Origin: an uncultured Synechococcus sp.
GTDB taxonomy: Bacteria; Cyanobacteriota; Cyanobacteriia; PCC-6307; Cyanobiaceae
DNA: 64,000 nucleotides
NCBI GenBank assembly: GCA_949373155.1
Contig: CASICK010000002.1
Span: forward strand, 310,001 to 374,000
Reading direction: 5' to 3'
Each line of letters starts with the position of its first letter. Within the stretch, counting starts at the first letter, position 1. Below, piece after piece: positions 1 through 6,593 of the stretch. Position numbers and translations under genes: made by a program. The notes under the pieces were generated by a model. The model searched no databases. It was not told the DNA's origin and worked only from the letters and a program-made list of their open reading frames with translations.

Positions 1-2
1 AG

Positions 3-59
3 AAGCGGGAGAGTTTTGCCGGCAACTTAGGGAAGCTGCTGGATAATCTACCTAGCTGA
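3..59 (+). CDS. possible 3' end of an upstream gene (partial)
   Basis: The third frame is open from the left edge and stops with TGA at 57-59, giving a tail that ends GKLLDNLPS. Two other frames also stay open for 30-45 bases, so the choice of frame is a guess. No function can be read. The spacer from here to the gene at 199 shows nothing else I recognise. Confidence 0.22.
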   Translation, partial: KRESFAGNLGKLLDNLPS

Positions 60-198
60 TCGATGCCGTTGTTGCAACAACATCCAAGCGAAGGTTCCTT
101 AGGGCAATCTTCAATAACGATTTCATGAATACAAGTAGTTTGTACACCTAAAAGATGTCATTCTATCTTTAACTAAATACTTTCAGAGGGATGGACCA

Positions 199-468
199 AT
201 GGCACGTTTTGTACTTTGGGGAACATATTGTGATGGCGCTCTGCAAAAGCGTGAGCCTTTTCGAGATGAGCATCTTGCTGGACTGCGTGCTCTCAAAGAA
301 AACGGAACATTAATCACGCTGGGTCCTACAGAAGGCAGTACGCACGTGTTTGCGATTTTTGAATCAGACAGCAAAGCAAGCGTTTGTGCGCTGCTTGAAC
401 AAGACGTGTATTGGCGTGAAGGGATCTGGACTCAGCTGGATGTTTATCCCTGGGTCCAGGCATTTTGA
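199..468 (+). CDS. YciI-like (YCII-related) domain protein
   Basis: This 89-residue cytoplasmic protein has the compact alpha/beta dimeric barrel pattern of YCII-related proteins: an N-terminal strand (FVLWGTYCDGA), a helix containing REPFRDEHLAGLRAL, a strand TLITLGPTEGSTHVFAIFE, and a C-terminal pair ending TQLDVYPW. The family includes small enzymes or accessory domains of unknown substrate, so no reaction is assigned. A purine-rich stretch (AGAGGGATGG) lies just upstream of the ATG. The 3' end overlaps the convergent cytochrome gene by 25 bases. The family call is reasonably sure; the role is not known. Confidence 0.72.
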   Translation: MARFVLWGTYCDGALQKREPFRDEHLAGLRALKENGTLITLGPTEGSTHVFAIFESDSKASVCALLEQDVYWREGIWTQLDVYPWVQAF

Positions 469-770
469 GCTTGTTGCCAAACCCATTCGGCCACAATCAG
501 ATCCCCACCCTCACCGAGGGCATCGGCGTAACCACTCATTTGTCCGATTCCTTCTCGGGCCACTTGCGCAATGGCCTCACTGCTATCAAGTCCACGCTTT
601 GTTAGAGCTTTGATCTTGAGTGTGCGCCCTCGACGAATAATGTTTTCTCCATTGGGGTGGCAGCTCGCGCAATTGTTTTGAAATAAAGAGGCTCCCGACT
701 CAGCGGCGAGTGCAGTTGATGGCCAAAAGAGCATCAGGGCAAGCAGGATTGATGAGAGGAGTCGAACCAT
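444..770 (-). CDS. c6-like class I cytochrome c, exported
   Basis: A 108-residue haem protein. Residues 1-22 form a signal peptide (hydrophobic core, STALA cleavage region). The haem site CASCH is at 34-38, and Met78 in GQMSG is the likely sixth ligand. Size and layout match the cytochrome c6 family, which carries electrons in the thylakoid lumen or periplasm. The segment between haem site and Met differs from the better c6 (petJ) at 11486-11854, so this is probably one of the extra c6-like paralogues of marine Synechococcus rather than the main carrier to PSI. The ATG at 770 is chosen; a GTG two codons earlier is possible. The gene converges with and slightly overlaps the YciI gene. Confidence 0.82.
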   Translation of the reverse strand: MVRLLSSILLALMLFWPSTALAAESGASLFQNNCASCHPNGENIIRRGRTLKIKALTKRGLDSSEAIAQVAREGIGQMSGYADALGEGGDLIVAEWVWQQAQNAWTQG

Positions 771-863
771 GCTCACAGAGGGTGGTAGAGCAATAGTTTG
801 CTTCTTTGTTTGGCGGCGTGCTGATGCTTGTCTCGATTGTTGGCAGGATTAGAGAATTGATGG

Positions 864-1445
864 ATGTTCCCGTTGGCCGAAAAGGATCTTCAGCGATTCC
901 TTCAGAAAGTGAATCATCTGAATGGCTTGGTTCAGTCACTTCACGAGCATCCTGAGCGACGTGAGCAGCTCGCCGCTTGTGACGACCACAACTCAGTTGT
1001 GCAACTTTCCCGTTCCTGGGGGTTTGAGATCGCTCGACGATGGGGGGATGGAGAGGGCGCAGCCCTTGATAGGCCGTCTAATAACTTGTTCCTCGGGCGA
1101 GATTTAGATCCTGGAGAGGAGCAAGAGCGGATGCTTTGCCAAGGTCCTGATTGGCGCTTGATGCGGATCGAGTCCTGCGAGGCTTCCAGCTCCGAAGGGT
1201 TCTGGTACGACCAGGTTGAAAACGAGTGGCTGACCTTGATGCGTGGCAGTGCCAGATTGCAATTCAAGGATCCCGAGGAATGGGTTGATCTCAGCGTGGG
1301 TGATCAGCTCTTGATTCCAGCCCATCGTCGCCACCGCCTAGTGAGGACAGATCCGCATCCTGGGACGCTATGGCTTGCTCTGTATTGGCATGTGAACTCC
1401 ACTCCTCCTGTCTTGCCGCTGAATCAAGAGGGGTTGAGCGTTTAA
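864..1445 (+). CDS. Nif11 domain-cupin domain fusion protein
   Basis: This 193-residue protein has two parts. Residues about 5-60 read as a Nif11 domain (DLQRFLQKVNHLNGLVQSL, a second helix, then VVQLSRSWGFEIA). Residues about 95-175 read as a cupin barrel (EGFWYDQVENEWLTLMRGSA, then VGDQLLIPAHRRHRLVRT). Nif11 domains are known both as leaders of ribosomally made peptides and as stand-alone small proteins in picocyanobacteria; here the domain is fused to a metal- or ligand-binding fold, so a leader-peptide role is unlikely. The cupin keeps H in the second motif but the first motif is reduced. The gene is divergent from the c6-like cytochrome, and its 3' end overlaps the convergent PsiE-like gene by 155 bases. 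Substrate unknown. Confidence 0.75.
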   Translation: MFPLAEKDLQRFLQKVNHLNGLVQSLHEHPERREQLAACDDHNSVVQLSRSWGFEIARRWGDGEGAALDRPSNNLFLGRDLDPGEEQERMLCQGPDWRLMRIESCEASSSEGFWYDQVENEWLTLMRGSARLQFKDPEEWVDLSVGDQLLIPAHRRHRLVRTDPHPGTLWLALYWHVNSTPPVLPLNQEGLSV

Positions 1446-1863
1446 CGAGCCAGTAGGAGCCGGCAAGGGCAATCGAAGCGATGCCAAGCCCAATGAGAAG
1501 TTGTGGTTTGTTCTCAGACCCTGCAGGTAAAACAATCACTTTTCGGGCAACAGCCGTTAGAGCTGTTACAAGGACAAGTTCGATTTGGATGACATGTTTC
1601 CTGAGGTAGCTGGTGACGTTCTGAAGGACTTCCAGGGCGATCAGGACGGTTAAGAGATCTCCAAGAATTTTGATGAGCCCATCACCGAGCCAATAGGAAT
1701 TGCGATCGGTGTAAATCAGCGCAAGGCTGACGCGAATGGTGAGTTGGATCAGGGCCGCCACAATCACCACGGCTGTGATGACTGTGAGCAGCTTGGCTAC
1801 TTGTTGCTCAGCGGAGTCAACGAGTAGCAAGAAGGATCGACGCTTGCGACGGGCCTGAGGCAC
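1291..1863 (-). CDS. PsiE-like membrane protein
   Basis: A 190-residue inner-membrane protein with four hydrophobic segments (about residues 22-50, 60-85, 92-112 and 122-142). The middle holds the LGDLLTVLIALEVLQNV and LRKHVIQIELVLVTALTAVARKVI pattern of the phosphate-starvation-inducible PsiE family. Family function is unknown beyond the link to phosphate stress in E. coli. The C-terminal 45 residues are polar, low in conservation signal, and are encoded opposite the end of the Nif11-cupin gene. The start is GTG at 1863. It lies just downstream of the small exported protein at 1870-2127 and may share its transcript. Confidence 0.7.
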   Translation of the reverse strand: MPQARRKRRSFLLLVDSAEQQVAKLLTVITAVVIVAALIQLTIRVSLALIYTDRNSYWLGDGLIKILGDLLTVLIALEVLQNVTSYLRKHVIQIELVLVTALTAVARKVIVLPAGSENKPQLLIGLGIASIALAGSYWLVKRSTPLDSAARQEEWSSHANTEQAIASQDADLSSLGGGDDGLESRADHPR

Positions 1864-1869
1864 GGCTGA

Positions 1870-2127
1870 TCAGTTGGTGAATGGGTTGTAGTGAGGCTTC
1901 GCAGGGGTCGTACCTGCAGGGTTCTCGATTTTGGTATTACAAGTGATTGAACCGTCGTCTCCAGTCACGCAATCGGTTGGCACCACAGTGCTGCCTGGCC
2001 CGGAACGGCTGTTGGGTCCAAGCAACCATGCTTCTGTTTGAGCCTGCGCGATCTGGGGCATAACAACACAGAGACCAGCACCAGCCATGAGTCCGACGCT
2101 GAAGACGAGGGAAGCGGATAAACGCAA
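1870..2127 (-). CDS. small exported hypothetical protein
   Basis: An 85-residue protein of unknown function. With TTG at 2127 as start it begins MRLSASLVFSVGLMAGAGL and has a clean signal peptide ending at AQA, followed by a short polar mature part with a Cys pair (DCVTGDDGSITC) that could form a disulfide. The frame is open upstream to a TTG at 2220, but that would overlap the previous gene by 53 bases and put a long tail before the signal peptide. The only ATG (2088) would cut the signal peptide in half. It lies 6 bases before the PsiE-like gene. Confidence 0.5.
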   Translation of the reverse strand: MRLSASLVFSVGLMAGAGLCVVMPQIAQAQTEAWLLGPNSRSGPGSTVVPTDCVTGDDGSITCNTKIENPAGTTPAKPHYNPFTN

Positions 2128-2167
2128 GGCAGGAAAGCATCTAAACCCACTTTGCCTGTGATTTCGC

Positions 2168-2497
2168 TCAGTTGCCGCGATCGTCGCGGATTTCGCGCAG
2201 AAGGAGATCGAGTTGGCCAAATGGATCAGTGTCTGTTTTCAAGTCTCCTGCGGAAGCGCTGGCATGGACTGGGGAATTGTTGATCCAATCGGCTTCGATG
2301 TTGCAGAGCTTCGCAGCGAGACGAGGGAGCCCTCCGAGGCGATGCTCTCGTTTCAGCACCTCCATTAGAGCGGGCATGCGTGTTGAGGTTGCTCGGAGGC
2401 TACGGCGAAGATCGGCTTGGGTTCGACCTTGCTGTTTCAGCCAATCCTTCAGAACTAAGGCCAGCTCTTCCTCAACGTCGGGAGACCAGGGATTCAT
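2168..2497 (-). CDS. conserved hypothetical, coupled to DUF1232 gene
   Basis: A 109-residue soluble, helical protein. Its middle (LVLKDWLKQQGRTQADLRRS followed by a helix and RLGGLPRLAAKL) resembles a helix-turn-helix of the kind used to bind DNA, but I would not call it a regulator on that alone. The start ATG at 2497 overlaps the stop of the DUF1232 gene as ATGA, which supports this start over the longer frame that begins at 2575 and suggests coupled translation. The C-terminus ends LLLREIRDDRGN. Function unknown. Confidence 0.6.
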   Translation of the reverse strand: MNPWSPDVEEELALVLKDWLKQQGRTQADLRRSLRATSTRMPALMEVLKREHRLGGLPRLAAKLCNIEADWINNSPVHASASAGDLKTDTDPFGQLDLLLREIRDDRGN

Positions 2498-2868
2498 GAG
2501 CGTCCGAGGGGGAACCATCGATCCAGTCTGCGTTGTGCCCTTAGACGGATTTCTGGTGTGATGTGTTTGCTGCATAAACCGATCACCGCTGTCAACGCAA
2601 CAAGGTCATCGCTAAATCCCGCAACAGGAACAAAGTCTGGAATGAGGTCAGTTGGTATCAGCAGATAGGTCAGCGCTGCCAGCATGGTGAGTCTGGCCTG
2701 AGGAGGGGTGGTCTGATCCATCACCATCTCAAGGGCTTCGAGGGCTGGAGCCGCAATCGTTCTTCCCGCGCGCCTGAGTAACCGTTGAAAAGCTCCCTCA
2801 TCAATGACGGAGCTGTCGATTACGTCAGCTTCAAAAACGGAATCGGTATAAGAAGAAGCATCAGTCAT
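2494..2868 (-). CDS. DUF1232 (YkvA-type) membrane protein
   Basis: A 124-residue protein whose centre holds the DUF1232 signature: ARLTMLAALTYLLIPTDLIP, then DFVPVAGFSDDLVALTAVIG. This corresponds to a short membrane-inserted helical pair. Family function is unknown. The N-terminal 40 residues are acidic. It is coupled by ATGA to the following small gene and lies 58 bases downstream of the sigma-factor gene on the same strand, so all three may be one transcript. Confidence 0.78.
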   Translation of the reverse strand: MTDASSYTDSVFEADVIDSSVIDEGAFQRLLRRAGRTIAAPALEALEMVMDQTTPPQARLTMLAALTYLLIPTDLIPDFVPVAGFSDDLVALTAVIGLCSKHITPEIRLRAQRRLDRWFPLGRS

Positions 2869-2926
2869 GGATGATGCAGCGTTGAGTAGTCAAGGTACCT
2901 CCACTATCACTTAATTCGCTGGTTTC

Positions 2927-3853
2927 TCAGTAGGCGGGTTCCACCAAACCATGTTGGATGCTGGTTTTACGCAGTTTGCGCAATGCCCTTTGCACCACCT
3001 GGCGGCAATATTCTCTGCTGCAATTCATCTGTCGGGCAACTTCGGCAAGGGTGCGCCACTCGTGGCTTCCATCCAGCCCAAACCGCAGCATGACGATGGT
3101 TCTCTCTTTTGGAGTCAGGTTCGAATTGTCGAGCAGCTTCCAGGCGGAGTCTGTGCGCTCAGCGATTTCAGCTCGCTCCATCGGTGGAATTTCGTCGCTT
3201 GGCAGCACATCCACCAATTCGGATGGATCTGATTTCGACTTCACCACACCCTGAAGGCTCACCGTGACACTGCGAAGTTCACAGCCCAACAAATCCTCGA
3301 CTTCGCTAATCGGCAACTTCATACCTTCTGCCAATTGCTCAGCTGATGGGGCAAGTCCATTGCTTTGCATGAGACGCGCTTTTGCAGCGCGTAGTTTCGT
3401 CAGTTTTTCATTGATATTTACAGGAATGCGAATCGTTCTACTTTGCGTAGAAAGGGCGCGGTTCAAACCTTGGCGGATCCACCAATAGGCATAGGTAGAA
3501 AAACGATGGCCACGGGTGGGATCGTATTTTTCGACAGCTCTTGTCAGTCCGAGTGTGCCCTCTTGGATGAGGTCAAGTAGGTCAAGTCCCTTGCCTTGGT
3601 AACGCTTCGCAAGATTGACGACCAACCTTAAATTGGCCGTAATCATTTGATTTTTCGCCTTCTCTCCTCTCTTAATTGTGCGTTTCTCTTCATCGTTATA
3701 AACGCACGCATCTCCCTCGCCACCTGCCATTTTGCAGCGCTCAGTAAGAGCTGCCATGGCCTGTACCTTGCGGCCCAGGGTTAATTCCTGCTCAGGCGTC
3801 AACAGTTGATGCCGACCGATTTCGCCGAGAAAAGCACTCAGAGAACTCACCAT
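2927..3853 (-). CDS. RNA polymerase sigma factor, sigma-70 group 2
   Basis: A 308-residue sigma-70 family factor. Region 1.2 is at about 1-35, region 2 at about 68-140 (MITANLRLVVNLAKRY, LLDLIQEGTLGL, FSTYAYWWIRQ), region 3 at about 140-215, and the region 4 helix-turn-helix at about 265-300 (TLAEVARQMNCSREYCRQVV). It lacks region 1.1 and is shorter than the principal SigA, so it fits the non-essential group 2 factors (RpoD-like type II) that cyanobacteria use for stress, light and nutrient responses. It is followed on the same strand by the DUF1232 gene. A spaced inverted repeat (AGTCTTT at 3889, AAAGACT at 3914) lies upstream of the start. Which sigma subtype it is cannot be settled from sequence reading. 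Confidence 0.92.
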   Translation of the reverse strand: MVSSLSAFLGEIGRHQLLTPEQELTLGRKVQAMAALTERCKMAGGEGDACVYNDEEKRTIKRGEKAKNQMITANLRLVVNLAKRYQGKGLDLLDLIQEGTLGLTRAVEKYDPTRGHRFSTYAYWWIRQGLNRALSTQSRTIRIPVNINEKLTKLRAAKARLMQSNGLAPSAEQLAEGMKLPISEVEDLLGCELRSVTVSLQGVVKSKSDPSELVDVLPSDEIPPMERAEIAERTDSAWKLLDNSNLTPKERTIVMLRFGLDGSHEWRTLAEVARQMNCSREYCRQVVQRALRKLRKTSIQHGLVEPAY

Positions 3854-4079
3854 CTGTGACTCCTGGTTTTCTTGAACCTAGGGCGAAAGTCTTTCTATCC
3901 AGATTGCGTAATAAAGACTGCGGAATTTATGTTTATACCTTAATTCATGTTTTTATCGTTATTCATTATTGCTCCATGATTTCTTTTTGTTGCGCGCTGG
4001 TCAGAGGCCTGCAACTTGTTCTGACCCCTGCGCGAGTGGCAAGCCAGCAGCTACGGTCGGCCCCACTGAATCATTTGTT

Positions 4080-4571
4080 ATGCCGCTGGCCACTTTGCTG
4101 ACTCCAGAAATCGCCAAAAGCGCTGGTGTGGCCTACGTGCACTACCTAAGTTTCATGCTTTGTTTTGCCGCTCTTGTCGTGGAGCGTCGCTTATTGCGTC
4201 CGGATCCCGATCGTCGTGCAGCCACGGCCATGGTGATCACCGACATCATTTATGGGATCGCCGCTTTGGCACTGCTGGTCAGTGGCATTTTCCGTGTTCT
4301 TTATTTCGGACAAGGCAGCGAGTTCTACACAACCAACCCCTTGTTTTGGTGGAAGATCGGTCTGTACCTATCCGTGGGTGCTTTGTCGTTGTATCCCACA
4401 GTCACGTATATCCTCTGGGCGATTCCTTTGCGTAAAGGAGAACTCCCCAAGGTGTCTGAGGCGCTCGCGACCCGCCTGGGTTGGATTGTCAACATTGAGC
4501 TGGCGGGTTTTGCCCTTGTGCCCTTGTTGGCAACTTTGATGGCTAGAGGCGTTGGACTGCCGGCGTCGTGA
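4080..4571 (+). CDS. DUF2214 family membrane protein
   Basis: A 163-residue integral membrane protein with four hydrophobic helices: about 15-32, 50-70, 87-110 and 135-157. The features GVAYVHYLSFMLCFAALVVE near the start, and WWKIGLYLSVGALSLYPTV in the middle, match the DUF2214 family, whose conserved His and charged residues inside helices suggest haem or cofactor binding but whose function is unknown. The ATG at 4080 is preferred because the upstream open frame is polar and would add 37 residues with no family match. It is followed 8 bases later by the peptidase gene. Confidence 0.75.
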   Translation: MPLATLLTPEIAKSAGVAYVHYLSFMLCFAALVVERRLLRPDPDRRAATAMVITDIIYGIAALALLVSGIFRVLYFGQGSEFYTTNPLFWWKIGLYLSVGALSLYPTVTYILWAIPLRKGELPKVSEALATRLGWIVNIELAGFALVPLLATLMARGVGLPAS

Positions 4572-4579
4572 TTTGAAGC

Positions 4580-5218
4580 ATGCAAGTTGACCCCTGTCCT
4601 CCAGTTCAGGCTCAGCAGATCAGGCCCGATTCGTTGCGACCTAGTCACCTGACCAATGCGCCTGGGTATGGCTCCAGATTGGCAATTAGCTCAGCTGGAT
4701 TCCCCATTTTGCAGCGATGGTGCGTCTGGGTTCAGCCAGCTGAGAGCGCTGAGCCCAATCGCTGGGAAAGGCGCTGGTTCGGCGCTGTTGATCATGCTCT
4801 CGATGAGTGGTCTGCTGTGTTGCCGATCATCCGGGTTGACGATCCTGAGCGGGCTCATGTCCGGGTGGAACGTCGCAGGCCGCCCCGGCGACGTCTGGCT
4901 GATGGATGGCGAGCAAGCAATGGCAGAAGCGTGCTTAAGGTGTTGGAGGCGAAACGGCAGGGGGTGTGGCGTCTTGAGCCTCAAGTCACTGTGATGGTGT
5001 CACCTGAGTTGAGATCTGAGTCTCAACAGGCCACAGCGCTTCATGAGTTAGGGCATGCATTCGGACTGTGGGCTCACAGCTTGGTGCCGAGTGATGCGAT
5101 GGCACCTGTCCAAGGAGCCTCCCCGGTGTTGAAGTTGTCTCCCCGTGATCAGCTCACCCTGGAGTGGATGCGACAGCAGCCGAGTCGATTTGGCTTGCCT
5201 TTGCCTCAGAGGCCTTAG
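4580..5218 (+). CDS. metzincin-like zinc metallopeptidase
   Basis: A 212-residue predicted zinc peptidase. At about 163-176 it carries HELGHAFGLWAHS, close to the metzincin signature HExxHxxGxxH, but with one extra residue before the last His. About ten residues later SDAMAP could be the Met-turn. Matrixin-type peptidases use this arrangement; the insertion means the third zinc ligand could be in a shifted loop. The N-terminus has no clear signal peptide. The gene follows the DUF2214 gene closely and its stop overlaps the convergent hisIE stop by 4 bases. Substrate unknown. Confidence 0.7.
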   Translation: MQVDPCPPVQAQQIRPDSLRPSHLTNAPGYGSRLAISSAGFPILQRWCVWVQPAESAEPNRWERRWFGAVDHALDEWSAVLPIIRVDDPERAHVRVERRRPPRRRLADGWRASNGRSVLKVLEAKRQGVWRLEPQVTVMVSPELRSESQQATALHELGHAFGLWAHSLVPSDAMAPVQGASPVLKLSPRDQLTLEWMRQQPSRFGLPLPQRP

Positions 5219-5883
5219 GAGCGCCTGGGCGCTCCACGGCGGCTGGCCAGAACGGCTTGGACATCCCGCCAGCTGACGTTGTGATGGGCTAGAGCCACTT
5301 GGAGGTGAAAAATTAAATCAGCCGCTTCGCCTGCGATTTCGCTGGCGTTGTTGTCTTTGCATGCCATCACAAATTCTGCGCTTTCTTCGCCGATTTTTTT
5401 GAGAATTCGATTGTCACCCCCTTCAAGCAACTTATTGGTGTAACTCCCTTCATCTGGGTAGTTGCGGCGATCTTCAATCACTCGCATCAATTCGGTGCAG
5501 GCATCGGCTGGTGGGGGTGATGCCTCGTGGCCTCCTTGGCTAGGCACTGGACCATCGTCATAAAAACAGCTGCGTGCCCCTGTGTGACAGGCCACATCGC
5601 CGGCTTGTTCGATCGTGAGGAGCAGTACATCAGCGTCGCAGTCATAGCGAAAGCCCTTGAGACGTTGGATGTGCCCACTGGTCGCTCCCTTGTGCCACAT
5701 CTCTTGTCGAGACCGACTCCAGTAGTGCACTTCACCGGTGCTGAGGGTGAGCTCCAGTGCTGCACGATTCATCCAGGCCTGCATGAGGATGGCTCCGTCT
5801 AGCCAGTCTTGAGCGATCGCAGGAATTAGCCCCTTGTCATTGAAGCGGAGTTCGTCAATGAAGGCGACATCAGCGGCTGGCAT
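5215..5883 (-). CDS. hisIE: phosphoribosyl-AMP cyclohydrolase / phosphoribosyl-ATP pyrophosphatase
   Basis: A 222-residue bifunctional enzyme of histidine synthesis, acting in the cytoplasm on steps two and three. The HisI half (about 1-115) has GEVHYWSRSRQEMWHKGATS and the metal site CHTGARSCFY. The HisE half (about 120-215) has the MazG-like helices with NKLLEGGDNRILKKIGEES and EAADLIFHLQVAL. The start at 5883 (MPAADVAFIDEL) follows the family; an ATG five codons earlier and a longer frame to 5985 exist but would run into the divergent QueD-like gene. Both halves look intact. Confidence 0.95.
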   Translation of the reverse strand: MPAADVAFIDELRFNDKGLIPAIAQDWLDGAILMQAWMNRAALELTLSTGEVHYWSRSRQEMWHKGATSGHIQRLKGFRYDCDADVLLLTIEQAGDVACHTGARSCFYDDGPVPSQGGHEASPPPADACTELMRVIEDRRNYPDEGSYTNKLLEGGDNRILKKIGEESAEFVMACKDNNASEIAGEAADLIFHLQVALAHHNVSWRDVQAVLASRRGAPRRS

Positions 5884-5950
5884 CGGGCCTCGGTGCATGT
5901 AGATGTAGACAAGGTCAATTCTCCCGCAGTGTGATCCCTCATTCGAGCTG

Positions 5951-6454
5951 ATGTTTCTGCCTCCCGCCGGCTTCACCTGCAGCAAGCATTTCGAGGGGTA
6001 TCCCTGCTGTCATAGGCAGTGGCAACACTCCGGACATTGTCATTTCGTCCATGGCTACAGCCGCAGCTTCACGTTTTGGTTTGCTGCCAAGGAGCTGGAT
6101 ATTTGTGGCTTTGTGGTGGATTTCTCAAGCTTGCGTCCCTTAGAGAAACAGTTAAAAGATCAGTTTGATCACACTTTTTTGGTCAACCAAGATGATCCTT
6201 TGCTGGAACAGTGGAGATCTCTGCATGCGCAGGGAGCCCTAGACCTTCGGGTGATGAAAAATGTAGGGATGGAAAATACAGCACAATTATTGTGGAACTG
6301 GGCCAATGAACTCCTGAACGAACGTGACCTTGGTCGAACCTGCTGTTGGAAAGTAGAAGCAAGAGAAAATATTAGTAATGAAGCAACATATTCTTTAGTA
6401 CCCAAGTGGTTTGAACCTCCGAACTCGAAAAACTCTTTTTCTGCCTCTATTTAA
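5951..6454 (+). CDS. 6-pyruvoyl-tetrahydropterin synthase / QueD-like protein
   Basis: A 167-residue protein of the PTPS/QueD fold (T-fold). Supporting segments are GHCHFVHGYSRSFTFWF, GFVVDFSSLRPLEKQLKDQF and DHTFLVNQDDPLLEQW, which align with the metal-binding loop and the DH/E region of QueD. QueD makes 6-carboxy-tetrahydropterin for queuosine, PTPS makes pterins; this divergent form could do either. The usual HGH zinc pair reads HGY here, and extra Cys/His residues lie upstream (CCHRQWQHSGHC). The C-terminal 20 residues are low in complexity. It is divergent from hisIE. Fold assignment good, reaction uncertain. Confidence 0.75.
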   Translation: MFLPPAGFTCSKHFEGYPCCHRQWQHSGHCHFVHGYSRSFTFWFAAKELDICGFVVDFSSLRPLEKQLKDQFDHTFLVNQDDPLLEQWRSLHAQGALDLRVMKNVGMENTAQLLWNWANELLNERDLGRTCCWKVEARENISNEATYSLVPKWFEPPNSKNSFSASI

Positions 6455-6593
6455 TATCTCTCATTGCTTAAATAGTATTAAATGCGTATTTATTGCTGAT
6501 TAAGCCATTAGGGATGCCTAGGCTTGAAATATTTAAGTTTGTTTTTTGCTGTTCTGAATTCTTTGGATCGTCTTTCTCAATTTAAGTGTGCTT

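Noticed and set aside
4684..4720. tRNA-like D-arm (TAGCTCAGCTGG)
   Set aside because: It lies inside the peptidase frame and there is no acceptor pair, anticodon arm or T-arm at the right distance.
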